64,000 bases of DNA, taken from assembly GCA_022478985.1 (NCBI GenBank), contig JAKSZP010018527.1:108672-172671 (forward strand), written 5' to 3'. Below the pieces are notes generated by a model. The model made no database searches and was not told where the DNA came from. It was given only the letters and a program-made list of their open reading frames with translations. Each line of letters begins with the position of its first letter. The stretch's first letter is position 1. The position numbers and the translations under genes are program-made. This stretch comes from Massospora cicadina. Lineage: Eukaryota; Entomophthoromycota; Entomophthoromycetes; Entomophthorales; Entomophthoraceae. Below are positions 12,872 through 25,274 of the stretch, piece by piece.

Positions 12872-13627
12872 TGTTAAAACTGGCACTTTGGCGTAAATTA
12901 TTAACTGCACAAGTTGGCTCACACATAAATAACATCTATTCTATATGATGGCTGATACTTGAAAAAAATATCAATACCAAAATACTCATAAGATGTTTTT
13001 GTTAAAATAAAAATTATGTACACCAAACTATCTTATACTAACAGCGGCGGAAGGGCTCACAGATGGCGTTGTTCACTTTATTTATGTTAGCTTCATCGAC
13101 AACTGATAAAATTCCAAAAGATCTCTTATAAAACCAATCACTTCCTTTTTTAACCTCCTATAATTTTAGGGTCCTATTGGTGCCAGATACTTGATAACTA
13201 AACTACAATAAGGAATAATGGGAATTTTCATAATAGTTCTGGAAAAACGGGGAAACTAATGGTAAGATTGAGACATCTAGAATGGCCAAGGATAATAAAT
13301 AAAGGGGATAGCAACAACTTTATGCTAATGTGGGGGAAAGGCCAAGTATAATGATAAAATAATAATGATACTTTAAAGTAACACTGTGGTCAGAGAGTAA
13401 TAATAATTTAAGCAATTTGAATGTCCATGGATGCAAGAGCAAGGCAAATTAAAGTAAAATAATGATTTGAAGTTAAGCATCAGTGGGGTGACAAGAAACT
13501 GATTGTAACATATGAAAATACTTGTAATTTTAGGCAATGATGCCTAATAAATGTAGTTTATCACAGTAAAATTGAGATATAGCAGATCAGCATTGGTGGA
13601 AATGCAACATTGAGCAAATCTTCAGTT
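12872..13627 (-). repeat. TE2 5' LTR
   Basis: Unbroken copy of the split left LTR. The inner end is TGTTAAAAC at 12872. The outer end is placed near 13627, where the match to the TCTGACA terminus of the left copy fades, so it may be off by a few bases. Confidence 0.65.
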
Positions 13628-16359
13628 TAACTTTAGTTTACTATTTTAGTTAATTAAAGAAGCAACAATATGTTTGGTATAAACAAAATGCAACAAAAGG
13701 CTAGAAAACATTATCTGGCAAGAGACATAGTTTCAGAAGATAGAATTGGAATCACTAAAATAATCTTAAATAAACGCTAATTGTATGATGTACTATAATA
13801 TACTTTTTATAATGGTAAGATAAATTTATTATCAACTGCAACATATAAATTCAGCTACAGTAATACTGAAAAGCCTGATGATCTCTGCTATGGAGTTCTA
13901 TGCTTACATGATAATGACGCGCCATTCAAGTTGCAACATTTTGCTGCAAAAATGAAGCTTATTTCAACAGTTTTATTATTGACATGCTTGCAAAGTTCAA
14001 TTTGAAAAATTTTGATACATTTTTACTTAACCAGAGGACATTGATAATAGATAAGTGTGCACGTAAGAGGGTGCTGTCATTAACAATGGATATATTGCTG
14101 ACATGGCCGGTTAGTTATATCAACTTCTAGCTTTACTGGTGGTCCCAGGTATATGAATGAGCATTCTTAGGATGCCATGACCTATTTGTAAGTCTGAAGT
14201 ATACCAAAATATCTATCACCTTCACATGCCATACGAATTTACAGAGTTATAGTAAAGACTTTTTAACAGAAAAAACCCCAAGACTAGTGTCAGGAAAGTT
14301 AGAAAAGAATCATTCAACTTATCTATCATGGTCCAGGCTCTTGAAATTACCCAGTGTGATGAATTAAAAGGTTAGATCCTTAGCCTGGCTTTTGCAATTA
14401 GGCTAGCCAACAATGAAATTGTTAAAGTAAGAAAAGTGATAGTTTATTAAAATAAAAAGGAGTACTATATACAGTACTAGGGACATTACAATTAGTAAAA
14501 TAATCCATTTTAAGCCAGAGGTTAATTATATTTTAGAGAAACGATTCATTGCTAAATAGTCATGGGATTTTTAGTTGATTAAAACTTGAATATAATAGTT
14601 CTAAACCTTATAAGATAGTTTTAACGGTTCACAGCATATAAATAAATATTAGATACTATTAATTAGATAGAAAATTGAATAAGTGATAAATCCTCAAGGT
14701 TGAGGCTCATTCATATCAGGTTGAAACTGAAAAATATTATAATCTGTTGTTAATAGTCTTCTATCAGAAGCATAAGTTACAAATAAAATTTATAATCACA
14801 AAAGCAAAGATTATTAATAAAATTTGGTGTCATATTATACCATAGAGTAGCAGAAGCGCAGAACATCTTGTGCATATATCTGTTTTAGCTCAGAGATAAC
14901 TTACACGTACAAAGGGTTGGTGATTTCATCAGTACAAAAAAACTAATGCAAAAAGATACTTAGAACCTTTAGTACAGTAACAAAGCATACGGTGTATAGT
15001 CACTGGGGATGTATTATCTCCAATTTTTATGCATTAAGGATAAACTCTACATAACGCACTACTCTAGACTTTTCTAAAATAGACTTTGCCAGGTCAGGAC
15101 AGATATTCAATGATTTTCATAGAAGCCCACAATACAGAGGAATTAACATAGATATATATTTTAAGGATTTGAAATTATATGGACAAAATATAAATTATTC
15201 TATCTTATCCACCTATATTAAAAGTCTTTTAAAAGCACATCAATGTAGGCTACTGTGATCCTGTCAAATTAATTAATAATGTTTTCAAATATGTGAATAT
15301 GGGATCTGACATTACCATGTTTTATCTGACAAGTGGAGATAATGAGTTAATAAAAACCATTTGTATGAAATGGGAATTTTCTTAAGTACCAACAAAGCGG
15401 TGTGAGTTTACTAGTATTTCCTATCATTAGTGGCAATCTACATCTATTAATATAAGAGTCTACCTAAAGAACGGCCAGAGAGTCTACTTCATAACAGAAA
15501 GTTCATCTGAACAGTCCCAGGCACCCCAAAAAATAACACTTGTTCTTATTTGAACTTTCATCTAAGACTAGTTTGTACACATACTACTATACAACCAAGT
15601 CTTAACGTACTACACATGGAACAGCAGAGACCAGACTTTAAACTAATATAGATAAGGTAAATATTTGCCATAAGAAGAAAAGATTTTGTTTAGCAATGCC
15701 TTCAGCCAACTATTCGATATCCACCATCCATCCATACAGTTCTGAGTTCTTTCACCTGTGACTGCTACTATATAAAGTAATTGTTTTAAAACTATATAAA
15801 GATTTGAGTAAAGTTAATGGAAGAGTCTCCAAAACTTTTTAAAGAATCTTGACAGTTTAAAGGACTTTTGGAAAACAACAAGCTTTGAAACAAAGGTTTA
15901 TAAAAAGCATCTGCATCTCAATCTCCTAAGATCATACAATTTAGTAGCTGCTATGCTGCTGTTATGCACCATGTCAGGTTGGGAGCCATTATGGATGAAT
16001 CATTGGGAGAGCCTACCTGAAGCCATTCTGCATTAAAATAAGTTGAACGGAAAGTACAGATTTATAATACAATGAGGACACATTCAACAAAGTCTTAATC
16101 TACAATAAGGATAGTATTATATTTTTGGGAGGATTAGGCCTGAAAAGCTTAAGGGTTTTCAGACTGTTAAGAGGAGAGACTCCATTTATCAGGTAAAGTA
16201 GATAAAAAAATAAATTAAGACAAATTTTCTATAGCATCCATCGAGCATAATGAGCTAAAAATGGTCCAAGATCAAAAGGAAACACAAAAAGGATAGCTAG
16301 AGAATCTTTTAATAGTCAGGGTGACATATCCTTTTCAAAATGCTCCAAGTGGTGCTGAG
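13628..16359. other. AT-rich non-genic stretch
   Basis: No coding signal or recognisable repeat was seen. The DNA is AT-rich and CpG-poor, with stop codons in all frames. Confidence 0.5.
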
Positions 16360-17710
16360 AAAATTTTCTTGTTAGTCTTTGGAAAAAGAGTGAAAGAAAA
16401 TAATATTACCCTTGCTGTTTCTTCATCCATCATTGCTTAAAAACTATTAATAGGAGGGAGGACAGCTCACTCAGCCTTCAAGTTACCATTGAATCTGATA
16501 ACTGAAAATTTTTTTGCATGTAACATTTCAAAAACTCAGAAAAGGCCAAGGGTCTATAGGATTGCAGGCTGATATTCTGGAACAAGTGGACCATGTCTCA
16601 CAAAGCTACATTTATGGTTTCTTTTATTTTGAAAGACATAAGATGTGTTGAAGATTAAATAGGATGTGTCATTATAATACTATCTGCCAACTTTCATCAG
16701 ACACTTCCAATTATTCCAACGGAACCAAGGTACTTGGAATACAGCTTACATCAAATCTTCATAAATTTGGGTATTTAACTAAAAGGCTTAAACTGTCAGC
16801 AGTTATACAAGTTCACCTTTATTTTTAAAAAATATGATAATGGAATAAAAATAATCCTTACTGTTGCCTCATCTAGTATTTCTTCAACACCCTTGATGGG
16901 ATGGAAAACAGCTCACTTAACCTTAAAGTTACCTTTGAATCTGATGACTGCAAAGATTTCTACATGAGACATTTTAAAAAATTTAGAAAAGGCCAAGGGT
17001 CTATATGATTGCAGGATGATAGTCTGGTACAAGTGTACTATGCCCCACAAAGCTGCATCTGAGGCGATGGATGTCACCTTGAAAGATTCATATACAATAC
17101 TGATAAAATAGGAGGCATCATAATAATGTTGTCCAGCAACTTTCAGCAGAAGCTTCCAAACATTCCACACGGAACCAAGGTATATGGGGTGCAATCCTGC
17201 TCAAATCTCCATGCATTTAGAGTTGCATTAAATGAACTATAACTTTTAACAAATATGCAAGTTCATTTTTGTTTAAAAAAATGTGATAGAGAAATTAAAA
17301 TCCTTTCCTGTTGCTTCATTTAGAATTGTTTCAATATCTTGACAGGATGATGAAAGCTCACTCAGCCTTCAAGTTACCCTTGATCCTATGACTGCAGAGA
17401 TTTCTACATTTGACATGTTAAGAAACCTAGAGAAGGCCAAGGCTTTACATGATTGCAGGATGATAGTCTAAGACAAGTGTACCATGCCTCACAAAGATGC
17501 ACCTGAGTCTATGAATGTTATCATGAAAGACCTCATATACAATAATGATAAAAGGGATGCGTCACCATGGTTTGAACGGCAACTTACAGCATGCTTATAA
17601 TTATTTTTTTGGAACTAATATATATGGAATGCAAACCTAAATCAAAATTTCATGCATTTGAATTGCATTAAAAAACTTAAACTGTACACAAATATGTAAG
17701 TTCATTTAAA
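16360..17710. repeat. Three-copy tandem repeat, unit about 445 bp
   Basis: The block CAGCTCACT...AAGTTACC occurs at about 16462, 16909 and 17354. It is followed each time by GAAAAGGCCAAGG or a close variant and by a CTCACAAAG-type word at matching offsets. A second anchor (AAGTTCA followed by T-rich sequence) recurs at about 16809, 17257 and 17697. Spacing is 440-449 bp, so there are three units and the start of a fourth. Copies differ at many positions, so the array is old. On the minus strand the units keep partly similar amino acid strings (HLYQTIILQSYRPLAFS and decayed versions of it), so the unit may derive from an exon; this is tentative. Confidence 0.8.
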
Positions 17711-18131
17711 TGACAATCCTATGCACTGCAGTCTGAAGTCATGTCCTTCAACTATAAATTGGTGCTGTGATTTTAGACAATCATGATGTACATTTGGCAA
17801 TAGAAAGCATAAGAAGAATTGTTAAAATCTAAAATCCTATATATTAGGAAGTGCTTTCAAATGTGGAATGGCATTTCACAGATAATACATGACTGTGCCA
17901 AAGAGTGATTCTAATATTAATAAATGAAACTGGAGACATCATCAATAAGAAACATCTATAATATTACTTTTGTTCTACAGTTCTATAAGCAAATTAACAC
18001 TGCGAGTAATATAATATTGCTTTCAACTACACGACTAAGTTTTAAAGGACTTTTGGCCACCTAGATTACCCCTGCCCACCTTAAAGCTAAATTTTGGCAC
18101 CAATTATGCTTTTCAGGCTACTAAATCCTCA
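17711..18131. other. Non-genic flank left of TE-A
   Basis: No gene is apparent. The five bases before the TE-A LTR are CCTCA, which would be its left target duplication. Confidence 0.4.
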
Positions 18132-18866
18132 TGTAAGAATCCTGACTGCATCCAGAAATTGAATCAGTTGATTCACCGCTTTCTATTGAAGAAGGGGGAC
18201 CGTTCCTGAGCCCTTCCATTAGGATATTAGCATATTTAGGGCACATCCTTGATGAGTGGTGGGTTTCTGCTGAGGCCCCTTGTCTCAATTTACAATAAGT
18301 TAAAGAGTGGAAAGAAAGGATTTTGCTAGGAAGTTTGATTTTACTGAAGCCTATGTCACATAAAATTGTAACAATCTGCAACGAGATCTGACCATAAGTT
18401 GGAAGATTAAGACTGAAGTCCTGACAGAAACATCATCCCAGAAATCGGTCCAACAATGATCACTTATAGGGAAAAGAAATTTTTTAAAAAATTGCTAGAA
18501 ATGCTAGTTTTAAGGAACCCTGATGGAAGCAAAGTAAAAATTGGAAAATGAACCGCAAGTCAATTCACTAACAATGTTCAAGCCAAGCCATGATGCAAAA
18601 GTCCTGGCGATTTTAAGAAGATTTGCATGAAAAGTTGTAAGAAATGTTTCCCAGTCCCCGCCCCTCTCTTCCTCTCAACTATAAAAACCCATTACTCTGC
18701 TGATGGGAGAGTGCTGAGTTACTTTGTAGTATCCTTGATAAAACTTTAATTTTACCAAATTACTTTGCATTTTATAACTAACAACTAGTCTGGACACCCC
18801 CAAGGAACCACCCAACCATTGGAGGTTCCGCACTCCTTTGTATCAGTAATGGTGGTGGCCATCACA
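18132..18866 (+). repeat. TE-A 5' LTR
   Basis: 735 bp, from TGTAAG to ATCACA. It aligns with 39562-40294 (733 bp). The match also continues into the internal region, because internal sequence follows both LTR copies (see 40295-41029). The right boundary was set by the TGT...ACA ends and the primer site one base downstream. Confidence 0.75.
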
Positions 18867-18867
18867 T

Positions 18868-18886
18868 TTGTTATCTCAGCTATTGC
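18868..18886 (+). promoter_or_regulatory. TE-A primer-binding site (decayed)
   Basis: TTGTTATCTCAGCTATTGC here corresponds to TGGTTATCTCAGATATTGC after the right LTR (40296-40314). The second copy keeps the TGG expected opposite a tRNA CCA end. It differs from the TGGTGCTC sites of most other elements here. Confidence 0.45.
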
Positions 18887-18952
18887 CTCTCTCATTACAA
18901 ATCTTTGGAAGTTGTACCTTATGACTTTTGAAAGATTCCCTCACTCAGCAAA

Positions 18953-20849
18953 ATGACTATTGAGAACCTCAAGCTGAATAGAATGACAAAATGTTCATCT
19001 TGATTCATCTAAACTATGATGAAAATGGAAATAATGATTTTGTGGTCACATCTTGGTGAGACACTGTTGGATTTAAACCGAATAAAGTGATTGTCAACCC
19101 TTAGTATAAACTATACATTAAAAAGATTGGGAGTATGCCCAAATGTAAACCAAGGAGAGTGAGTTGACCCATCATTTAATCTCATTTGACCAATAAGAGA
19201 TGAAACAGGAACAAAGATTTAGTGGGCGCTACTCAAAGAAAAACGAAGGGGATCAAACCCAATGAAACCATTATTATTGCATGTTATAAGGTGCATATCC
19301 AACTGAGTCAGGAGTTCTACCCAAATGGAAAACACAAGTGGATGGAACAACCTCCTCCTGCTGACCCTGGCAGTTTGACCTTATATTCATAGTGTGGTCA
19401 AGATTACTCCCAGAGATCATCTTATTGTTCAGAGCGGGGATGATATTCATAAATCACTTTTCTGCACTTGTCCCTACATTATTCTTATTTGTGTATCATC
19501 ATAATGGAAATGCCTTCCAGATGCTGGATTCTATTATAGGCGTTGGAGTTCCACCTGATGGAAGCCAAGTGTTTTATTTGGCATGTTGATTGTCTGAAGA
19601 ATAACCCAGCCATTCAACACCACACTCATGTCATTGGCCAAGATCTGCTGAACTTGAGCTCTTCAACAGCTAAACAGTGATTATATAGACTTATGCGCGC
19701 CCTCCTGAACTGCTGGTCATGGGTGGCGTTAATCAAGGCTATCAAGCAAGTACTTCTCATTTGAGCGGCACAGCCGATTCCCCCCTCAAGTGCTCAAGCG
19801 TGCAACGCAACGGTGATATAGCCCACTTAATGTCTCTCTGATGAAGTAGCTCCCAGTTGTTGGGAATTCTGGTGGAACTCAAATTGTGAGCAACGTTAAA
19901 CAGACTGCTGAGGCTTTGGAGGCCATCAATCCTTGGCACTATTGGATGCCTTGGATGGCAAAGCTAAAATCTGGGCCTGCACCCTCTTGTAAAAAAATGT
20001 GTACCTGGGGGAGTCACCTCCCTCATTATTTATGATTGTTTTGTCCTTGGTGGCCATGCTGGCATTGAAGCCGCAACTCCTGTACTAATTATATCAACAA
20101 TGGGGAATGGCTACGAATTTATAGGACCATATTAAGGACTCCCATCAACTTGCGGAGTCCCTCCATCTACCAGTGGACATTGAAATTGCTGCGTTCTGTG
20201 CTTCTCTAAACCAAGGAGCGGATCACACATGGAATGGTACAAAGGACCCCACACTCTAGAGTGGGCATACAAACTATATTTAGAAATTTGTTCCCTCCCT
20301 GAAATATGGTTTACCAAAAGATCAGCCACCGTAAAGCCACACATCTTTTATACTAAACCAACCCTCTCCACCCCCAAGAATGAAGTACTTGTGATATTTG
20401 ACAAGGAGGGAAAATCAGGTAAAAACCAGATACTGAACAAGGTCCAGTATTGGGCTGTGTGAACATCATCTCTGTGGAAAAAGATCTGCAAGATGTCCCC
20501 TTTAATACCATGGGTAGTGGCCCTCACCCCATACGTCTTCTCAATGGTTCAGGGAGAAGAAGCGCACTCCTCCAATATATACAACTTGAACAGCCCTCCC
20601 CCTATCTCACAGATCATCCACCTCACAGATTGAGGCCCCAGGGATTTTGATAATTCAGGACAAGCCACTAAGACTCATGAACTTTATCAGGGATGTATCA
20701 GACAGAGACCAGGAACCATATTCATAAAAATGGGTCCAGAGGCTCCCACACTGTCCCCCTACCAAATGGAAACAATGGAGAAAGTTAAATAGGATTGCCA
20801 GCGTAATCCCATAGTTGGGGACCTTAGCCACGTACATCCCCTGAAAAAT
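18953..20849 (+). pseudogene. TE-A gag, broken
   Basis: An ATG at 18953 opens MTIENLKLNRM, and the same start (MTIENLKPNR) follows the right LTR at 40383, so this is the Gag N terminus. The next ~600 bp are shared between the two copies. Later open pieces (for example 20229-20462, EWAYKLYLEICSLPEIW) lie where capsid is expected. No zinc knuckle was seen. The frame is interrupted repeatedly. I do not recognise a Gag subfamily; position and conservation between the two copies support the call. Confidence 0.6.
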
Positions 20850-21300
20850 TTGTTGGACCCCACGTCAGCCCCGCTCTTATACACTTGGGTGGTAGAAATG
20901 CCTCTCCAATTTCTCAATCAATCACAGTATTATTCCACAATTGCAGCCACCTCTTCAGGAGCATGTGCATTGGACAGCTCCAATAAATTTGATTGTGCTT
21001 ATTTCTTGTTCTCCGTGGACATTACAGTGGGCTCCAGAAGCGCAGTGATGAATTCAATAGTGGACATGGGCGCATCAGGAAATTTTATCGACCTCAATAT
21101 GGCGCAGACATTAGACTTGGCGGTTACCATAGGGGCGCCCATCATGGGGCTTCTAAAATATTAATGATCATCCTACCTCTACGCGGTCCATTACACTTCT
21201 CAGCCCATATGCACCAGTTCCATGCCAACTTCTTAGAGATTCTGTACCTACTTTACCCAATGATCCTGGGGGTAGGATGGTGGTGCTGACAGGCGATTAT
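20850..21300 (+). pseudogene. TE-A aspartic protease region
   Basis: The frame from 20850 contains SIVDMGASGNFIDLNMAQTL, a retropepsin active-site segment. The catalytic Asp-Thr-Gly is changed to Asp-Met-Gly, which would be expected to weaken or kill the enzyme. It stands between gag and RT as in other Ty3/gypsy elements. A frameshift follows at about 21165. Confidence 0.75.
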
Positions 21301-21502
21301 GATTAACCTCAAACAAAATATGCTCGCTTTCTCCACATACTATCACTCTGGAGAGATTCCCCAGCTCCCCACATTGGCGAAAGGAAACTCCCTGGCAGCC
21401 ATAGTGGAATACTCCGCATTGAGTGAAGTCACTGATCTTCACACAATGCCTTTGATATTGGAACTATACAAAGAAATATTCAATGTGGACAAAGCAAACT
21501 GA

Positions 21503-22340
21503 TTGCCACCACTCTCTGAATTTGACACTAATTTTCTTTTAACAGTGGACCTCACTAATATTAATTGCCCCCTATACTCATATATTGCTGCCAAAGATCA
21601 GGCATTGAAGGTTTGTACCAAAAAAATTGCCCAAAGGATGGCTAATAATGAAAACTTGCCGTTGTCATCCCCCATGGTGTTCTCCCAAAAACCCAATGGA
21701 ACCTTGCTACCTTATGTGGATTACGGCCAATTTAACTAAGCTATTGTACTGAACCCATATCCCCTCCCACTGGAGGACATGATCTCTTAAGAGATTGCCA
21801 AGTCCAAAATATTTTCAAAACTGGATTTATTCAACGCCTTTCACCAAGTCTGAATAAATGAGGGACAAGAGTTGCTGATGGTGATATGCATTAGCCATAG
21901 CATATACCAGTTCTGGGACATGCCATTCAGGTGAAAAATGCTCCTGCCATTTTCCAGAGAGTTTTTGACCAAGCTTTGGGAGACCTCCGCTTTACATGCA
22001 AAGTGGCATATGTTGATGACGTTCTGGTCCATTCCCCTACCCCAGAGCAACATGAGAAGGTTTTGGTGGCGGTGGTGACCACCTTGCAATGTGCGGGCCT
22101 GCACACAAAGCCATCAAAATTCAAATAATTAAAGATGAGGTGTAGTTTCTGAAGAACGTGGTGTTGAAAGATGTGCAGGCTATTTTTTCACTAAATGGAA
22201 TCAATACAGACATTGACAATGCCCACTACCCAGAAGCAGCTCCACAGTTTTCTGGTATCCATCACTTTCTTATAGAAAGTCTTTTCAGCGATTTTGGATC
22301 TCGCCACCCCCACACCCACTGATGGGAAGAAACGCGCCAT
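21503..22340 (+). pseudogene. TE-A reverse transcriptase, broken
   Basis: Motifs appear in order: SPMVFSQKPNGTLLPYVDYG (fingers), IFSKLDLFNAFHQV (first catalytic Asp, with Lys-Leu-Asp-Leu), KNAPAIFQRVFDQAL, and KVAYVDDVLVHSP with the catalytic YVDD intact near 22005-22020. These are followed by KQLHSFLVSITFL, equivalent to the LRxFLG connection. In-frame stops fall between nearly all motifs (for example at 21737 and 22126), so the copy is dead despite an intact YVDD. Confidence 0.85.
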
Positions 22341-22648
22341 TTATTTGGACAGTGGAATGCCAACGTGTCTTTGAAGTCATTATAGAAGTTTTCATCTCAG
22401 CTTAGTTCTAAGACATGCTGACAAATACAAACCATTTATTATATCTTGTGATGCCTCCAGAACAGCCATGTAGATTGTATTGCTACAGTAGCACAATGGC
22501 TGCAAACACCTAGTCATACTTCTCTAGGAAATTTATGGGCGCCAAGCGGTTGTGGGAAAAATTATGATAGGGAGCTGGCCACACTAGCATGGGCAATGAT
22601 GCACTGGTGGTATTTGCTACAGAGAGTAAAGCATATGGTGAAAGTGCA
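22341..22648 (+). pseudogene. TE-A RNase H, N-terminal half
   Basis: After the RT connection the sequence shows ISCDASRTAM near 22440 (the first RNase H Asp). It then runs through an alternation typical of this domain to LATLAWAMMHWWYLL and VKHMVKVH at 22648, where TE-B is inserted. The second half starts at 37658. Several stops and shifts are present. Confidence 0.75.
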
Positions 22649-23211
22649 TGTTGGGACCACGGGGGTTGAAACAACATATCCCTTAATTTTTTGAGGCCAG
22701 GGGACCCAAAGCTCCTGTGGTGTTAAATACCTTTTTGCTTTTCTTACTAGAAAAGACTTTACTCCAGATACAATGTCTGGATTAGTAAATGCTAAGTATA
22801 AGATTATCACTAAGTTAATATAGGTAGGCCAATTTGACTTAATAAGCCAAAAAAGAGTAATCTTTATTTACTTAAAATAGAAATTATAATGGATATCAGG
22901 AGGTTATCCGGTCCATTTCCAAGCATCCAAGCTAAGTTCTATAATTGTTACAAATTTTGAATTCTGTAGAAGGCTTAGTCATCTTGGTCAAATAGAATTT
23001 ACTCGCTGCATAGATTGGGTTTGAACCCTAATATCAGGGGGTTTTGGGCGAGTAATATGTGACCGCATTATTCAGGGATTGTCCCTGATGTCAAGAGGGC
23101 GAAAAACGTCAGGGATTATCCTCAATAATGATTTCAGCTATTTTGATGGCTTAGGTTGGATTCCCATTATCTAACTCATCATAATCTCCAATTTGGTTAA
23201 GAATCCTGACA
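22649..23211 (-). repeat. TE-B 3' LTR
   Basis: 563 bp. Plus-strand ends TGTTGGG (22649) and CCTGACA (23211). It shares long blocks with 37089-37657, for example GGGGACCCAAAGCTCCT and ACTCCAGATAC.ATGTCTGG. Confidence 0.85.
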
Positions 23212-23299
23212 ACTCCCACCTCTATATCTTGGCATAGGGGGGACAATGGATGGAAAAAGTGACTATGTATGCTGTTTACTATGATACCCTGACTGACAC

Positions 23300-24330
23300 C
23301 TACAATTGAGTGTTCACTGCCCTACTTATAAATGACTTTGCAAGGCCCTGACCAGTTGGTGCCCAATTTGTTGTCATGACCTCCAGGCCGATGATGTTAG
23401 AAAAGGACTACGTCACCTGGTTGGAAGGTGTGCAGGGGGTCATGCTTATCAATAAAATGATTGGTTTCACTGCTAGTTGTAGCAGATAGGTTCTTAAAAA
23501 CCAGGTCCTGGAGTCAGATAATTTTATTGGCAATACTTTTCATAGTGACTTCAGGGGCTTCATGGGAGGCCTAGTAAAGCATATACTGCACATTAGAAGG
23601 CAGCAGGGGATTTCTTCTGAACAACGCTTGGAAGGGCGATACTAGGTTATTCGATGATAGCTGATCCTTTAGGCCAGAATTGCACTAGGCAAATAATGAG
23701 GCCAATGAAGGGGGTCAGTCATAGCCATTTCCTGGAGGTTTGAAGTTAGAGTATCATTTTCCCGCTTTACCATTCCATTGGTTTCAGGATTTAAGGGGGT
23801 AAATTATACCTGTGTGGTTCCCATCAGTTTGGCTAAATCTTTCACCAGCTTCAATTGGAAGCTTTGCCCAGTATTCAAAAGAATAATGTTATGCATCCAT
23901 GTTGGGTGATAACTCAATTATACAAAAACGTGGTGGTAGCTTTTCCAAAGCTGAGGGTAGAGATACAGCTTCAATTCACTTAGCTAAAAGGTCCACAAGT
24001 AGAATTAGGAACCAATGATTATTAGAGGCTCAAGGCAGAGGTCCCATAACATTAATAATAATAGTATCAGAAGTGTTCACAGGGTGGAACCACTGGATTT
24101 TGAGGTTGGGGATTAGGTCCGGCTTGACTTTTACATACTAGGCAGGACTCTAATACATCCTATATTGAAAGAAGCATTCCTTCTCAATAACACTAATTCT
24201 TAATCTACTGGTAGGTTTTCCAAATTCCCCTCATGGCCAACTTGCCAATTACATTCAATATGTCATTGGTTCGAGCTGAATGTCATAAATAGGGCACCCA
24301 CTTATTGGACACAAGTTTGTAAAAATTGGA
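23300..24330 (-). pseudogene. TE-B integrase, broken
   Basis: Minus-strand pieces fit the end of the zinc-binding domain (LESCLVCKSQAGPNP near 24140-24100, with a C-x2-C pair). A decayed catalytic core follows, with NPMEWYGKAGK near 23790-23750 in place of the NGMVER-type segment. Heavy stop content makes the core barely readable. Position between RNase H and the 3' LTR supports the call. Confidence 0.6.
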
Positions 24331-24817
24331 CGTTCTCAATTTAAGTAATTGCCAATTTTTTTCTAAATCCTTTTAAAGGGTTGGGGACTCGTCCTTCCAT
24401 AAATGTAATTGTTTTAGAAGGTCATAGAGTTGATCTTCTTCAGGGTTAGTTAAAGTTAATATGGGAAGCCAGGATAGGCAATTGGCATTTTGGTGAATGG
24501 GCCCTGGTCAATGATAATGGAAAAGTCGTAGCTTTTGATTTTTTTAGCCCTTAGACTAATTTCCCATCTGTGTCCTTCATTTGCTGTAGCCATTGCAAGG
24601 AAGCATGGTTGGTAATTATGGTGAAATTTTCCCATATAAGTAAGGTCAGAAATTCTTAATAGACTAGTAGGGCAACCAAGCATTTGCGTTCTGTATAGCT
24701 ATAGATGCGTTCAGCTCTGGATAAGCTCTTGCTATAGGAGGTATAGGATGTTCCACTGAGTTTTTGTCATGTTGAGATACTATAGCTCTGAAGGCTATAT
24801 CTCTAGTATTGATAAAA
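24330..24817 (-). pseudogene. TE-B RNase H, main part
   Basis: Reading leftwards from the TE-D junction: RDIAFRAIVSQHD, SVEHPI, ARAYPELNASIA and NANAWL, then YLYGKISP and NHASLQWLQQ-like strings. These follow the order of Ty3/gypsy RNase H (DASD...GAxLSQ, ELxYS..E.E.LA, F..YL.G..F...TDH..L.WL). Several key residues are altered and stops interrupt it near 24650-24660. The N-terminal strand of this domain lies beyond TE-D at 30836-30900. Confidence 0.75.
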
Positions 24818-25238
24818 TGTCAGGAGAGTATCTATAACTCTCCAGTTTCCAATTTGGAAGTGCACGAAGCATGGGACCAAAGCAAGGGAACTCTTCATCA
24901 AAGTGACCATAAAAATATCCCAGCAGAGGGCGCTGGACCTAAGAAAACATAAGGCGAGGGTGTTGAGCACTGCGAAAGTAATCATAACTCAAGCAGACCT
25001 CAGAACTTGGCTGTGGTCCAGAAGGCTGTTAGTAATCGAGTTTTGTACAGGGGTAGGGTGCAATGGTGACCAAGTTTGGAAGGAACCTGGTAGGACCTGC
25101 GATGTACCTGAGGCTGTTATGGATTTAATTAGAATAAATTGTTTACATTTTGCAAGACCTCCTCAAAGAGGTCTGCACACAAGTGTCCACAAGTCAACAT
25201 AAAAAACGTAAAATGACAAGGGGGTTTATTGGGAAGAT

Positions 25239-25259
25239 GACCAACGAGAAACGTTGGTC
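25239..25259. terminator. Hairpin beside the poly(A) signal in the TE-D 3' LTR
   Basis: GACCAACG and CGTTGGTC form a perfect 8 bp stem around a 5-base loop. It lies a few bases upstream (minus-strand sense) of AATAAA. The same hairpin is unchanged in the other LTR at 30369-30389. It may affect RNA 3'-end formation or packaging; that is inference. Confidence 0.5.
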
Positions 25260-25274
25260 TTGAGTAAACATAAA

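Larger units (their letters stand above)
8514..13627 (-). mobile_element. TE2: old LTR retrotransposon relic, left LTR interrupted
   Basis: The sequence at 12872-13627 aligns by eye, with many differences, to 8514-9000 plus 10117-10364. These are two LTRs of a minus-strand element, the left one split by a 1.1 kb insertion. A primer-binding site sits at 12851-12869. The 2.5 kb internal region has no long frame, but a decayed zinc knuckle is readable near 11400-11460. No protease, RT or integrase motif could be recognised, so the element is either internally deleted (non-autonomous) or eroded. No matching target duplication was found. Confidence 0.7.

Noticed and set aside
16913..17194. 93-codon minus-strand frame in the middle tandem unit as a gene
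   Set aside because: The equivalent frames in the other two units are broken, so it is not treated as a gene. It is kept only as a hint about the origin of the unit.
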